This document shows positions 1 through 7,964 of a DNA stretch of 22,264 nucleotides, piece after piece; positions within the stretch are counted from its first letter, which is position 1, and every line of letters begins with the position of its first letter. The notes under the pieces were generated by a model, which saw only the letters and a program-made list of their open reading frames with translations, did not search any database and was not told the DNA's origin. This stretch comes from JAICKN01 sp036491415. GTDB lineage: Bacteria > Acidobacteriota > Terriglobia > Terriglobales > Acidobacteriaceae. The position numbers and the translations under genes were made by a program. The DNA lies in contig DASXCC010000249.1 of NCBI GenBank assembly GCA_036491415.1, positions 1 through 22,264 of the forward strand, written 5' to 3'.

Positions 1-1320
1 TTGCCTTCCGGATGGAAGAAAACTGAACTACGGCATGATGGCAACTCCACAACTTTCCGCGTCAGCGTGCCGGCGAATGCGCAGATCACGCGTCCTTACT
101 GGCATCGCAATGATCCGGCCATCGAGAGCGTAAACACCATCGACGAGCCGCAATTCGCAACGCTACCCCTGGCTCCTCCGCAGGTGCTTGCGCATGCTTA
201 CTATTCCATCGCTGGAGAGCCCGGTGTTGTTCACACTCCCGTGGTTGTGAAGTTCGAGCAGGATACAAAAGAGCGCGAAATGGCGCTGGCGGTTACACCG
301 TTATTCTCCGTGCTTTTGAATCCGGCGGAGCAAGTGGTTTCCACCAATAACACTTCGCCTTCCTCGAATGTCACCGTACGCGTGGCTTCCAACGTTGCGA
401 GTGCCCCACGCGCCATTCTTCATCTGAATCTTCCTGGGGGATGGCGTTCCGAACCTAAGGAGCAAAAAGTCGAGCGCCTGACTCGCGACAAAAATCAGGA
501 CTACGTCTTTCAGGTCTTCCCTGCGGACCACAAGCCGGGCAAAGCTGAAATCCATGCCGTGCTCGAAGCGAACGGAAAGAAATATTCGGAAGGCTACACA
601 CTTGTCACGCGCGCCGATATCGGCAGCGCCTATTACTATCAGCCGGCCATTCAGCGTGTAAGTTTAGTGGATGTGAAACTTCCTCAGCATTTGCGAGTCG
701 GATATGTCATGGGCGCGGGCGATGACATTTCCACTGTATTGAGTCAGGTGGGGCTTGATGTCGCGCTCATTCCCACAGAGAAGCTCTCAAACGAAGACCT
801 GAGCCAATACGGCACCATCGTGCTTGGCATTCGCGCCTACGATACGCAAAAAGAAGTCGCCGACAACAACAAGAAATTGCTCGATTACGTTTCCAATGGA
901 GGCACGCTGGTGGTGCAATACAACGCTGACACCAGCGGCTTCAATGAAGGACACTTCACACCCTACTCGACTGAACTTAGCCGTTCGCGGGTGACGGTCG
1001 AAGAAGCGCCGGTAAAGATTCTCGCGCCCGGCGATGGCATCTTTCATTATCCGAACGAAATCACGCAGGATGATTTCAAAAATTGGGTACAGGAGCGCGG
1101 CCTGTACTTTATGGACCACTGGGACGATCATTTCAAACCGCTGCTCGCCTGCAATGATCCGGGAGAATCTCCGCAAGAAGGTGGAATGCTGCGCGCGCAA
1201 TACGGCAAAGGCACTTACATTTACACAGGATATTCATTCTTCCGGCAATTACCCGCCGGCGTCTCCGGGGCGGTACGACTCTTTGTAAACATCGTGAGCG
1301 CAGGACATGAACCGCAATAA
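1..1320 (+). CDS. PIG-L family deacetylase, C-terminal part (5' end outside window)
   Basis: This open frame runs in from the left edge, so its first codon (TTG) is not a start. The visible 439 residues match in style the C-terminal part of the long PIG-L/LmbE-type deacetylases of Acidobacteriota, in which a zinc-dependent N-acetylglucosamine-type deacetylase domain is followed by beta-rich and Rossmann-like domains. Residues 100-200 look like a beta-sandwich of the NPCBM-associated/NEW3 kind (NPAEQVV... through the LPGGW segment). Residues about 230-430 look like a ThuA/GATase1-like fold: LRVGYVMGAGDD, then VLGIRAYDTQ, then GGTLVVQYN and a closing GKGTYIYTGYSFFRQLP. The catalytic HxDD part would lie upstream and cannot be seen. 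It is followed after 19 nt by a permease gene on the same strand, so a shared transcript is likely. The family call rests on recall of family architecture; a stand-alone ThuA-like protein is the main alternative. Confidence 0.7.
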   Translation: MPSGWKKTELRHDGNSTTFRVSVPANAQITRPYWHRNDPAIESVNTIDEPQFATLPLAPPQVLAHAYYSIAGEPGVVHTPVVVKFEQDTKEREMALAVTPLFSVLLNPAEQVVSTNNTSPSSNVTVRVASNVASAPRAILHLNLPGGWRSEPKEQKVERLTRDKNQDYVFQVFPADHKPGKAEIHAVLEANGKKYSEGYTLVTRADIGSAYYYQPAIQRVSLVDVKLPQHLRVGYVMGAGDDISTVLSQVGLDVALIPTEKLSNEDLSQYGTIVLGIRAYDTQKEVADNNKKLLDYVSNGGTLVVQYNADTSGFNEGHFTPYSTELSRSRVTVEEAPVKILAPGDGIFHYPNEITQDDFKNWVQERGLYFMDHWDDHFKPLLACNDPGESPQEGGMLRAQYGKGTYIYTGYSFFRQLPAGVSGAVRLFVNIVSAGHEPQ

Positions 1321-1339
1321 CTGTTAGTTCCAAGCAGCC

Positions 1340-2821
1340 ATGCCTGACTCCACGCCCAGTACGAATTCCAACCTGATACGCGGCGTCGGGCTGGGCAGCG
1401 CAACCGCCCTGAACATGATTGACATGATCGGAGTCGGTCCGTTCATTACACTCCCGCTCATTATCAGCGCCATGGGCGGCCCGCAAGCCATGCTGGGCTG
1501 GATCGTAGGCGCGGTCTTTGCGATTTGTGATGGCCTTGTGTGGGCGGAACTCGGAGCAGCCATGCCAGGCTCCGGAGGTTCTTATCGTTATCTGCGGGAA
1601 ATTTACGGATCAAATCGCCTCGGGCGATTGATTTCATTTTTATTTATCTGGCAATTATCTTTTAGCGCACCGCTCTCCATCGCGTCCGGTTCCATCGGAC
1701 TGGCCGGATATGCCTCATATCTATTTCCGCAACTTCAACAGCAATACGCCAGTCATAATTGGTCGTTGGCTCTGCCAGTTTTAGGCACATTGCAGTTGCG
1801 CTGGAGTGTTTCCAGTGCAACATTCGTTGCTATCGGTGCAATTCTTGTCGCGCTGCTTTTGCTTTATCGCCGCATTACCAGCATTAGTTGGATTTCAAAA
1901 TTTCTCTGGCTCGGCGTGATCGGCACCATTGGCTGGATCATCTTCGCGGGGATCACGCATTTTGATGCAGCGCGTGCACTAAGTTTTCCACCCGGCGCGT
2001 TTCACTTTTCTGAAAATTTCTTCCTCGGCCTCGGCTCTGCAATGTTGATTGCCACCTACGATTATTGGGGCTATTACAATGTTTGTTTTCTTGGCGACGA
2101 AGTCGAGAATCCGACCAAGACAATTCCCCGCGCGCTGCTGCTATCCATTCTGCTGGTTGGTTGTCTATATGTAGTAATGAACGCAAGCATTTTGGGCGTG
2201 GTGCCTTGGCAGGAGATCGTTCATTCCAGCCCAGCCAGCAAGCTGTATGTGGTTTCCACGTTCATGGAAAGAATTTATGGAAAGTGGGCTGCGAATCTGG
2301 TTACAGTTCTTGTAATCTGGGCTGCGTTCGCTTCCGTATTTTCGTTAATTCTTGGCTACTCGCGGGTCCCTTATGCCGCCGCTCTGGACGGAAATTATTT
2401 TTCTGTCTTCGCGCGGGTCCATCCGCGCCTGCGCTTCCCGTATGTTTCTTTGCTGTCGCTCGGCGGCGTTGCTATCTTATGCTGCTTTCTTTCGCTTGCG
2501 GATGTCATCGCCGCGCTGGTTGTGATTCGCATCCTTCTGCAATTCCTTATTCAAGCGATCGGGCTGATCGTACTTCGCATTCGCGAACCGGAAATGCCGC
2601 GTCCATTTCGCATGTGGTTTTATCCGCTACCCGCGTTGATTGCCAGTGTCGGATTCATCTATGTTCTTTTTGCGCGGCCCAATTATTCACGCGAGCTGCG
2701 TTATGCAGCGGTTATCCTGATTGTCGGCCTTATTATTTATCTCCTCCGCTCGTGGCGACAACATCAATGGCCGTTTTCTGAGCATATAAACATTGCCGCG
2801 GCGGAGGCGCATAACGGTTAG
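1340..2821 (+). CDS. APC family amino acid permease
   Basis: A 493-residue integral inner-membrane protein of the amino acid-polyamine-organocation superfamily. The first membrane segment carries the family signature as NMIDMIGVGPFITLPLI (residues about 26-42), a variant of the substrate-binding broken helix, and GSGGSYRYLREIYG follows near residue 78. Roughly 12 hydrophobic segments continue to residue 465, and the C-terminus (RSWRQHQWPF...) is polar, as expected for a cytoplasmic tail. It probably imports an amino acid or amine by proton or cation symport, but the substrate cannot be read from the sequence. The ATG is 19 nt after the deacetylase stop, without a strong Shine-Dalgarno sequence. 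The stop lies 2 nt before the next start, so the gene sits inside a tight plus-strand operon. Confidence 0.88.
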   Translation: MPDSTPSTNSNLIRGVGLGSATALNMIDMIGVGPFITLPLIISAMGGPQAMLGWIVGAVFAICDGLVWAELGAAMPGSGGSYRYLREIYGSNRLGRLISFLFIWQLSFSAPLSIASGSIGLAGYASYLFPQLQQQYASHNWSLALPVLGTLQLRWSVSSATFVAIGAILVALLLLYRRITSISWISKFLWLGVIGTIGWIIFAGITHFDAARALSFPPGAFHFSENFFLGLGSAMLIATYDYWGYYNVCFLGDEVENPTKTIPRALLLSILLVGCLYVVMNASILGVVPWQEIVHSSPASKLYVVSTFMERIYGKWAANLVTVLVIWAAFASVFSLILGYSRVPYAAALDGNYFSVFARVHPRLRFPYVSLLSLGGVAILCCFLSLADVIAALVVIRILLQFLIQAIGLIVLRIREPEMPRPFRMWFYPLPALIASVGFIYVLFARPNYSRELRYAAVILIVGLIIYLLRSWRQHQWPFSEHINIAAAEAHNG

Positions 2822-2823
2822 TC

Positions 2824-4095
2824 ATGTCCGGATCCGCCAATTCGCAAGTTACATCTGGCCTCCTTCTGAAGCGGACTGCCTCAGCGTGGTCTCCACTGCG
2901 CGAACCGCTCTTTCGTTCGCTATGGGCGGCAGCACTTATTTCTTATACCGGCACATGGATGCAGAATGTCGGTGCGGGCTGGCTTATGACCCAGCTCACG
3001 CTTTCTCCATTGATGATCAGCCTTGTGCAGGCCGCCGCCACCGTTCCCGTATTTCTGGCAATCCTGCCCGCAGGCGCTCTCGCCGACCTCGTCGATCGCC
3101 GAAGATTTCTGATCATCACACAGGCCTGGATGGTTCTTGCTTCAGGCGCGCTCGGTATCATCACGCTGTGGCACCACATCACACCGTGGATGTTGCTGCT
3201 CTTCACCTTCCTGCTTGGACTTGGCGCGGTCATGAATGATCCTGCATGGCAGGCCATCACTCCGGAAATTGTTTCTCATGAACAGCATGCTCCAGCGGTC
3301 GCTTTAAACTCGGTGGGGTTCAACGTTGCGCGCGCAATCGGACCAGCGTTGGGAGGCTTTATTGTTGCCGCTGCCGGCTCCGGTACATCATTTCTATTAA
3401 ATGCCGCTTCCTTTTTCGGCGTGATTTTCTTCCTCTATCGCTGGAAGCGTCCGCCGCAGGACAGTACACAAAACGAGCGCATGACCGACGCTCTTCGCAC
3501 AGGTCTGCGCTATGGACGCAATACCCATCTTGTGCATTGCGTTTTATTCCGCACTGGAGCCTTCAGCCTTGCCGCAAGTTCTCTGCTCGCGCTGCTCCCG
3601 GTCATCGCCCGCCCCCACGGTGCTACTGGATATGGCATTCTGCTCGCTTCCTTTGGATTAGGCGCTCTGATGGGCGGCCTGGCATTGCCGCATGTGCGAA
3701 ACAAGATGAATGTTGATGGCGTGATCGCCGCCTGCATCATTCTGTTTGCGGGAATGATTTTTGCTTCGGGCCAGATCCACGACTTCATACTGCTCAACGC
3801 GGTTCTGTTCGGCGCGGGCGCGGGATGGATTGGCATTCTCGCCTCGCTCAATGTGGCTGCGCAAATTATGTCGCCGCCGCAACTGCGCGCCCGGGCTCTC
3901 TCCATGTACATTCTCGTGCTGCAAGGGGGCATGGCTGTGGGCAGCGTGATTTGGGGAGCTTTCGCCTCTACTGTTGGAATTTCAGAAACCATGATCATCT
4001 CCGCAGTGGCATTGCTCGCGGGCCTGTTCATGGCCAGAAGTTATGGATTTAGTTCGATTGAATTAGCATTTGCGCCACCAGCATTACCAGATTAG
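2824..4095 (+). CDS. MFS transporter, MFS_3/EntS-like exporter
   Basis: A 423-residue major facilitator superfamily protein. The N-terminus (REPLFRSLWAAALISYTGTWMQ) and the following GAGWLMTQLT segment are typical of the MFS_3 group that includes the enterobactin exporter EntS and many unassigned exporters. The loop between helices 2 and 3 carries the MFS motif-A remnant GALADLVDRRR (residues about 83-93). A second such remnant, with LGALMGG, follows in the second half, and hydrophobic helices fill the rest. It most likely exports a small metabolite or drug by proton antiport; the substrate is unknown. The ATG lies 2 nt after the permease stop. A GGAGG at 2803-2807 inside the permease gene could serve it, although the 16-nt spacing is long, so translational coupling is likely. 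Confidence 0.88.
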   Translation: MSGSANSQVTSGLLLKRTASAWSPLREPLFRSLWAAALISYTGTWMQNVGAGWLMTQLTLSPLMISLVQAAATVPVFLAILPAGALADLVDRRRFLIITQAWMVLASGALGIITLWHHITPWMLLLFTFLLGLGAVMNDPAWQAITPEIVSHEQHAPAVALNSVGFNVARAIGPALGGFIVAAAGSGTSFLLNAASFFGVIFFLYRWKRPPQDSTQNERMTDALRTGLRYGRNTHLVHCVLFRTGAFSLAASSLLALLPVIARPHGATGYGILLASFGLGALMGGLALPHVRNKMNVDGVIAACIILFAGMIFASGQIHDFILLNAVLFGAGAGWIGILASLNVAAQIMSPPQLRARALSMYILVLQGGMAVGSVIWGAFASTVGISETMIISAVALLAGLFMARSYGFSSIELAFAPPALPD

Positions 4096-4122
4096 ATTTC
4101 AATACTTTAAAGGAGAAACCTC

Positions 4123-4692
4123 ATGAAAAACATGAAGTGGAGTTTGGCGTGTATTTTCCTGCTGTTGTGTAGCATTAGCGCATTTTCACAAACTGATAGC
4201 GAACATCGCACCGTCGCCGATGTTTTTAACCGTTCACTCTCGAGCGCAGAAAATGATTTCGTCCCAGCTGTGGAAGCCATGCCCGAGGACAAATTCAATT
4301 TCGCTCCAACGAATGGCGAATTTAAAGGCGTGAGAACGTTCGCTTTGGAAGTCCGTCACGTCGACACCGTCAACTACGAATTTGGAGCGGTAATCCTGGG
4401 AGAAAAATGTCCCGTAGAAACCGGTACGGATGAAAACGGCGCCGACACTCTCAAGACCAAGGACGACATTCTCAAATACACAACGGACTCTTTCGCTTAT
4501 CTGCACAAAGCGCTTAGTGCATTGAACGAGCAAAATTTAGTGACGCCAATCCCGAATCCGTTCGGTGGGAAAAATAGCATCACTCGATTAGGCATTGCAT
4601 TAATTGCGGTTTCGCATCCATTCGATCATTACGGGCAGATGGTGGAGTATCTGCGCATGAACAACATCGTTCCGCCCGCGAGCAGGCATTAA
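4123..4692 (+). CDS. Secreted DinB family protein (putative metal-dependent hydrolase fold)
   Basis: A 189-residue protein with a clear signal peptide (MKNMKWSLACIFLLLCSISAFSQ; cleavage probably near residue 22), so it should act outside the cytoplasm. The mature part is a DinB-type four-helix bundle. H79, H165 and H169 (in HPFDHYGQ) fit the three-histidine metal site of this superfamily, and the ending YLRMNNIVPP is the usual DinB close. Family members are linked to thiol transfer, detoxification or damage response, but exported acidobacterial members have no assigned reaction. The start is firm: AAAGGAG stands 7 to 8 nt before the ATG. It follows the MFS gene by 27 nt and is probably the last gene of the operon, since a hairpin comes directly after it. 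Confidence 0.85.
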   Translation: MKNMKWSLACIFLLLCSISAFSQTDSEHRTVADVFNRSLSSAENDFVPAVEAMPEDKFNFAPTNGEFKGVRTFALEVRHVDTVNYEFGAVILGEKCPVETGTDENGADTLKTKDDILKYTTDSFAYLHKALSALNEQNLVTPIPNPFGGKNSITRLGIALIAVSHPFDHYGQMVEYLRMNNIVPPASRH

Positions 4693-4700
4693 AACATCTC

Positions 4701-4735
4701 CTCGGGGCTGGCATAGTGCCGGCCTCGAGCTTCTA
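4701..4735 (+). terminator. Probable terminator after the dinB-like gene
   Basis: Positions 4701-4713 pair with 4717-4729, giving a 13-bp GC-rich stem with two G-U pairs and a three-base TAG loop. It begins 9 nt after the DinB stop codon. The downstream tract (AGCTTCTACTTTT) is T-rich but interrupted, so termination may be partial. Confidence 0.5.
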
Positions 4736-4876
4736 CTTTTGGGCCAGCCCTACTAGCACACCCGTGCCATTTACAGCTTTCTCCCTTGGCCCTATCTTTA
4801 ATAGCAACAACGCCACTTTTGGTTGTTCCCCTGGATTGGAGCGGAGGTGAGAGGTACCGGTAATGGAAAGAAAGAG

Positions 4877-5041
4877 ATGAATAACCTGAGGACTGAAAAT
4901 TCCCAGCATGAAATTGCTGCATTCCTGCAAGCCCTGAATTCTTATTCGGAATGTTTTGAGAAAAACCCGTTGCTCAGCTTTGAGCAGCATATGGGGCGAG
5001 TCGCGAACGAAACTGTGACGATGTCTGGCGTTTGCCGCTAG
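4877..5041 (+). CDS. Small hypothetical protein, 54 aa
   Basis: A short frame starting MNNLRTENSQHEIAAFLQ and ending VTMSGVCR. It is preceded by a purine-rich stretch (GGAAAGAAAGAG) right before the ATG; this is not a classic Shine-Dalgarno. The protein is hydrophilic and helical in appearance, with the core FLQALNSYSECFEKNPLLSF followed by EQH. I have an unconfirmed impression that small acidobacterial proteins share a pattern of the type SY-x-x-x-F-x-x-P-x-x-SFEQH. No function can be given. The frame continues upstream to an earlier possible start at 4823, but that start has no better ribosome site. The stop codon TAG overlaps the thrB stop on the opposite strand in the palindrome CTAG at 5038-5041. 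It could also be chance coding; the amino acid composition is what argues for a gene. Confidence 0.45.
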   Translation: MNNLRTENSQHEIAAFLQALNSYSECFEKNPLLSFEQHMGRVANETVTMSGVCR

Positions 5042-6000
5042 CGTTTAACTCGCCTTTTCCAGTTTCCGCTTTGCGCCGCGCCGACGAGACCGATCTGCGT
5101 CAACTTCAATTCTGCGGAAAGCCCTTTCGCGCGCAGCTGGCTTTCCGCCGCGGCCTTCGCTTTTTTGATATTCGCTTTCGGGTGCACAAACACCAGCACA
5201 GACGGCCCCGCTCCGCTTAAAACCGCGCCCAGCACCCCAGATTTCCCCGCCAATTCTTTTAATGCTGGAAGCAAGGGACAAAGAACAGAACGATACGGCT
5301 CATGCATACGGTCATGCAATGCCGCCGAAAGCAAATCAGTGCGTTGCTGCGTAAAGGCCGACAGCAATAGCATGGAGTTCCGTATGTTGGTGATCGCGTC
5401 GGCGCGGGAATAGTGCTGCGGTAAAACCTTGCGAGCAGCTTCGGTCGAAAGCGGTTCTTCTGGAATGGCGATCAGCAGCGGCCACTTTTGTTTTGTCTGG
5501 ATGACTGCAACCTGCGCCTCATATTCAGAAGCCATCCTGGCAACTGCCAATCCGCCCATCCAGCAAGCGGCAGCGTTGTCTGGATGATGTTCTCTCCGCG
5601 ACGCTTCCCCCACAATCCGATCATCACTCCAGCGAAGCTTGCCGAAGTGAACGGCCATGGCGATTCCTGCCAACCGGGCTGCAGCGGATGACCCGCAGCC
5701 TTTGCCGATGGGAATTTCGTTTTCGATTCTGAGCGCCAGCGGCTGAACGGTCTTCCCTTCCGCTTCCAGAACCTCGCGGTAGGTCGTAAACATTAAATGA
5801 TTTTCAACCTTGCCACAGATGCCGGCGTCGAGGCCCGCAGCTTGGATGGAAAACTCAGTGGCAGGGCGCGCTTCGAGCGTCAGGAACATGTCTAACGCCA
5901 GCCCAGCGGCATCGAATGCCGGCCCCAGATTGGCAGAAGTCGCGGGAAGTTTCAGCTTTAGAACGTTGGAGGCAGTTGGCCGCTTCGCTTTTTTCACCAT
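5038..6000 (-). CDS. thrB: Homoserine kinase
   Basis: A 320-residue GHMP-family kinase that phosphorylates homoserine to O-phosphohomoserine, the substrate of threonine synthase. The N-terminal motif LPATSANLGPAFDAAGLAL is at residues 19-37. The ATP-binding loop PIGKGCGSSAA is at residues 97-107, with Cys102 where Leu is more common. The third motif, GAVLSGAGPSVLVF, is near residue 270. The total length is normal for the family. I place the start at the ATG at 6000, one base after the thrC stop, because an upstream in-frame ATG at 6033 would add basic residues inside thrC and give a less usual N-terminus. Coupling to thrC translation is likely. The 3' end overlaps the convergent small gene by four bases. 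Confidence 0.92.
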   Translation of the reverse strand: MVKKAKRPTASNVLKLKLPATSANLGPAFDAAGLALDMFLTLEARPATEFSIQAAGLDAGICGKVENHLMFTTYREVLEAEGKTVQPLALRIENEIPIGKGCGSSAAARLAGIAMAVHFGKLRWSDDRIVGEASRREHHPDNAAACWMGGLAVARMASEYEAQVAVIQTKQKWPLLIAIPEEPLSTEAARKVLPQHYSRADAITNIRNSMLLLSAFTQQRTDLLSAALHDRMHEPYRSVLCPLLPALKELAGKSGVLGAVLSGAGPSVLVFVHPKANIKKAKAAAESQLRAKGLSAELKLTQIGLVGAAQSGNWKRRVKR

Positions 6001-6001
6001 G

Positions 6002-7378
6002 TTAGCTCGACGAACCTTTTTCAACCGCTTCAAGCGTCTTCACGACCGCATCCGCAGTTGCATCGAGCACAATGGGGGAACGTTGAAGGGGGCCAAGAAT
6101 CTGCGCATCCTTCTCATCCACGGTGCCTGTGAAAAGATCACCACGATGGAACTTCAAAGTGAACTCGGGATCTTTCAGTAAATGACCGGTCAGAATTAGC
6201 ACAACAGTTTCGCCACGTTTTACCAACCCTTGCTTCACAAACTTTTTTAATCCTGCAAGGGTTACTGCCGAAGCCGGCTCGCACCCAATGCCATCGCTTC
6301 CAATTTCTGCCTTGGCCTGCGCGATTTCGATTTCGGTAACTTCTTCGACTGTGCCGCCGGTCGTTTCCAGCACGCGCACAGCTTTTTTCCAACTCGCAGG
6401 GTTGCCAATGCGAATGGCTGACGCCATCGTCTCCGCTTTCACCGGAATTAATTCTTTGCCGGATTTTTCGCGCATGCTGCGCACTAGCGGATTCGCGCCT
6501 GCCGCTTGCACCACCGAAATTTTCGGCAGCCGCGAGATAAACCCCAGCTGGTCAAGCTCGATCACAGCCTTGCCTATCGCGGAAGAGTTCGCCAGATTTC
6601 CGCCCGGCACAATAATGTGATCAGGAACTTCCCAGTTGAATTGCTCCAGCAATTCAATGGCTGCGGTCTTCTGTCCTTCGAGGCGATACGGATTCACGGA
6701 ATTCAGCAAGTACACTGGCATGCGCTTCACGACTTCATTCAGCACGCGCATGCAACCATCAAAATCAGTTTTTATCTGGCATGTAACCGCGCCGTAATCC
6801 AGGGACTGCGAAAGTTTGCTCCAGGTAATTTTGCCTTCAGGAATAAGCACGAGGCTGCGCATTCCGCCCCGCGCCGCGTAAGCCGCCATGGAAGCCGAAG
6901 TGTTTCCCGTGGAAGCGCAGGCGACCCAACGGAAGCCTTCCTGTCGCGCAAAGGAAGCTGCGGTCGTCATGCCCGTGTCTTTAAACGAGCCTGTGGGATT
7001 CATTCCCTGATGTTTGGCATACAACCGCTCGACGCCGGCAATCTTTGCGCATCCGGGCAATTCATAAACAGGCGTATTTCCTTCGCGAAGCGTAATCGGC
7101 TGGTACCCCGCGCTCAACGACGGCATCAAGTCGCGAAAACGCCAAACGCCGCTCTGGTCGGCTGGAGCCAAAGATGTGCGCCGCCGCAGCCATTCAGCTT
7201 TTAATAAAGAAGCATCTGGTTTCGATGTAATCCATTGAGGAAACACAGCTTCCAGCAAGTCTCCACAACTTGCGCAGCGCGCATCCTGACTGAGCCGGGC
7301 AGCGACGCTTCCGCAGTTAATACATTTCAGTTGAGCAGTCTCCTGCTTCGACACCACAGCGGTTTGCTCCATAAGCAT
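6002..7378 (-). CDS. thrC: Threonine synthase
   Basis: A 458-residue PLP-dependent fold-type II enzyme that converts O-phosphohomoserine to threonine and phosphate. An N-terminal zinc ribbon is formed by C19/C22 and C35/C38. The PLP lysine is K133 in NPTGSFKDTGM, and ASTGNTSAS is the phosphate-binding loop. The end of the catalytic domain is marked by VLILTGHLLKDPE; about 50 further residues follow, consistent with the longer archaeal/acidobacterial type. The start is either the ATG at 7378 or the ATG two codons later; neither has a good Shine-Dalgarno sequence. thrB follows after one base, forming a thrC-thrB operon. The cupin gene ends 79 nt upstream on the same strand, so thrC may have its own promoter in that gap. 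Confidence 0.93.
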   Translation of the reverse strand: MLMEQTAVVSKQETAQLKCINCGSVAARLSQDARCASCGDLLEAVFPQWITSKPDASLLKAEWLRRRTSLAPADQSGVWRFRDLMPSLSAGYQPITLREGNTPVYELPGCAKIAGVERLYAKHQGMNPTGSFKDTGMTTAASFARQEGFRWVACASTGNTSASMAAYAARGGMRSLVLIPEGKITWSKLSQSLDYGAVTCQIKTDFDGCMRVLNEVVKRMPVYLLNSVNPYRLEGQKTAAIELLEQFNWEVPDHIIVPGGNLANSSAIGKAVIELDQLGFISRLPKISVVQAAGANPLVRSMREKSGKELIPVKAETMASAIRIGNPASWKKAVRVLETTGGTVEEVTEIEIAQAKAEIGSDGIGCEPASAVTLAGLKKFVKQGLVKRGETVVLILTGHLLKDPEFTLKFHRGDLFTGTVDEKDAQILGPLQRSPIVLDATADAVVKTLEAVEKGSSS

Positions 7379-7404
7379 CAGTATGAGTGTTAACGATCAG
7401 TTGT

Positions 7405-7428
7405 GAACTACAAGACGAACTACAAGAC
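7405..7428. repeat. Perfect 12-bp tandem duplication upstream of thrC
   Basis: GAACTACAAGAC occurs twice head to tail at 7405-7416 and 7417-7428, within the 79-nt gap between the cupin stop and the thrC start. A partial third unit (ATAAGAC) follows. On the thrC mRNA it would lie 27 to 50 nt before the start codon. It may be a slippage duplication or a double regulator site. Confidence 0.8.
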
Positions 7429-7457
7429 ATAAGACTAAGAGAAACGGGCGGAATATG

Positions 7458-7958
7458 CTACTTGACAGCCCGCAGATAGGAATCCGTCTTGTTAATCCAG
7501 TCTTCGCGCGGCGGATCAAAGACGTCGAGATCCATCGTGTCCTCAAGCGCCTCCGCACTGTGAGGCACATGCGGAGGAATGGTGAGGACATCACCCGCCC
7601 GCACAATAACTTCCTTGCCTTCGATTACAAATTTTAGCGCGCCTTGCAGAATGTGCGTGACTTGCTCGTTGTGATGGCTGTGCAAAGGCACGATGCAGCC
7701 CTTTTTCATGATGAGGCGCGCCAGCATGACGCGGTCGCCGGTGATCATTTGCCGCTTGAGCAGTGGATTCATCTCTTCGGTTTCCACGGTGTCCCAGGAA
7801 ATGTATTGATGGGATTTCCGTTTGTACATGACCAGGGCGGGCTTCTTCGCCGATTTTTTGGCTTTAACTTTTGCTTTGGTCTTTATTTTGGACTTTAATG
7901 TTTTGGGCTTCGATACTTTCACGCGTGACGCAGCTTTCGACCGTTTTTGTTTCGCCAT
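7458..7958 (-). CDS. Cupin domain protein with lysine-rich N-terminal tail
   Basis: A 166-residue protein made of a basic tail (residues 1-48) and a single cupin barrel. The metal site reads PLHSHHNEQVTHILQG, giving H93, H95 and Q99, and GDVLTIPPHVPHSAE supplies H133. This is the H/H/Q/H variant seen in many small cupins, including KdgF-like ones. The barrel end with FDPPREDW is also typical. Of the first 40 residues 16 are lysine, mostly alternating with other residues, like bacterial histone H1-like tails. An internal ATG at 7829 would give a normal tail-less cupin, but the reading frame clearly extends to the ATG at 7958, which is 6 nt after the SDR stop. It probably forms an operon with the SDR gene. 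Substrate unknown; a sugar-acid isomerase or a dioxygenase-like role are both possible. Confidence 0.82.
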   Translation of the reverse strand: MAKQKRSKAASRVKVSKPKTLKSKIKTKAKVKAKKSAKKPALVMYKRKSHQYISWDTVETEEMNPLLKRQMITGDRVMLARLIMKKGCIVPLHSHHNEQVTHILQGALKFVIEGKEVIVRAGDVLTIPPHVPHSAEALEDTMDLDVFDPPREDWINKTDSYLRAVK

Positions 7959-7964
7959 AATGTC

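Noticed and set aside
787..1200. 137-codon minus-strand frame inside the deacetylase gene
   Set aside because: It lies wholly within a clearly coding plus-strand gene, has no recognisable motif and no ribosome site; it is a shadow frame.
2065..2781. 238-codon plus-strand frame inside the permease gene
   Set aside because: The translation is rich in Cys, Arg, Ser and His with no family features, while the overlapping frame is a clean membrane permease.
6506..7204. 232-codon plus-strand frame opposite thrC
   Set aside because: thrC on the other strand has all catalytic motifs; the antisense frame has low-complexity basic composition typical of a shadow.
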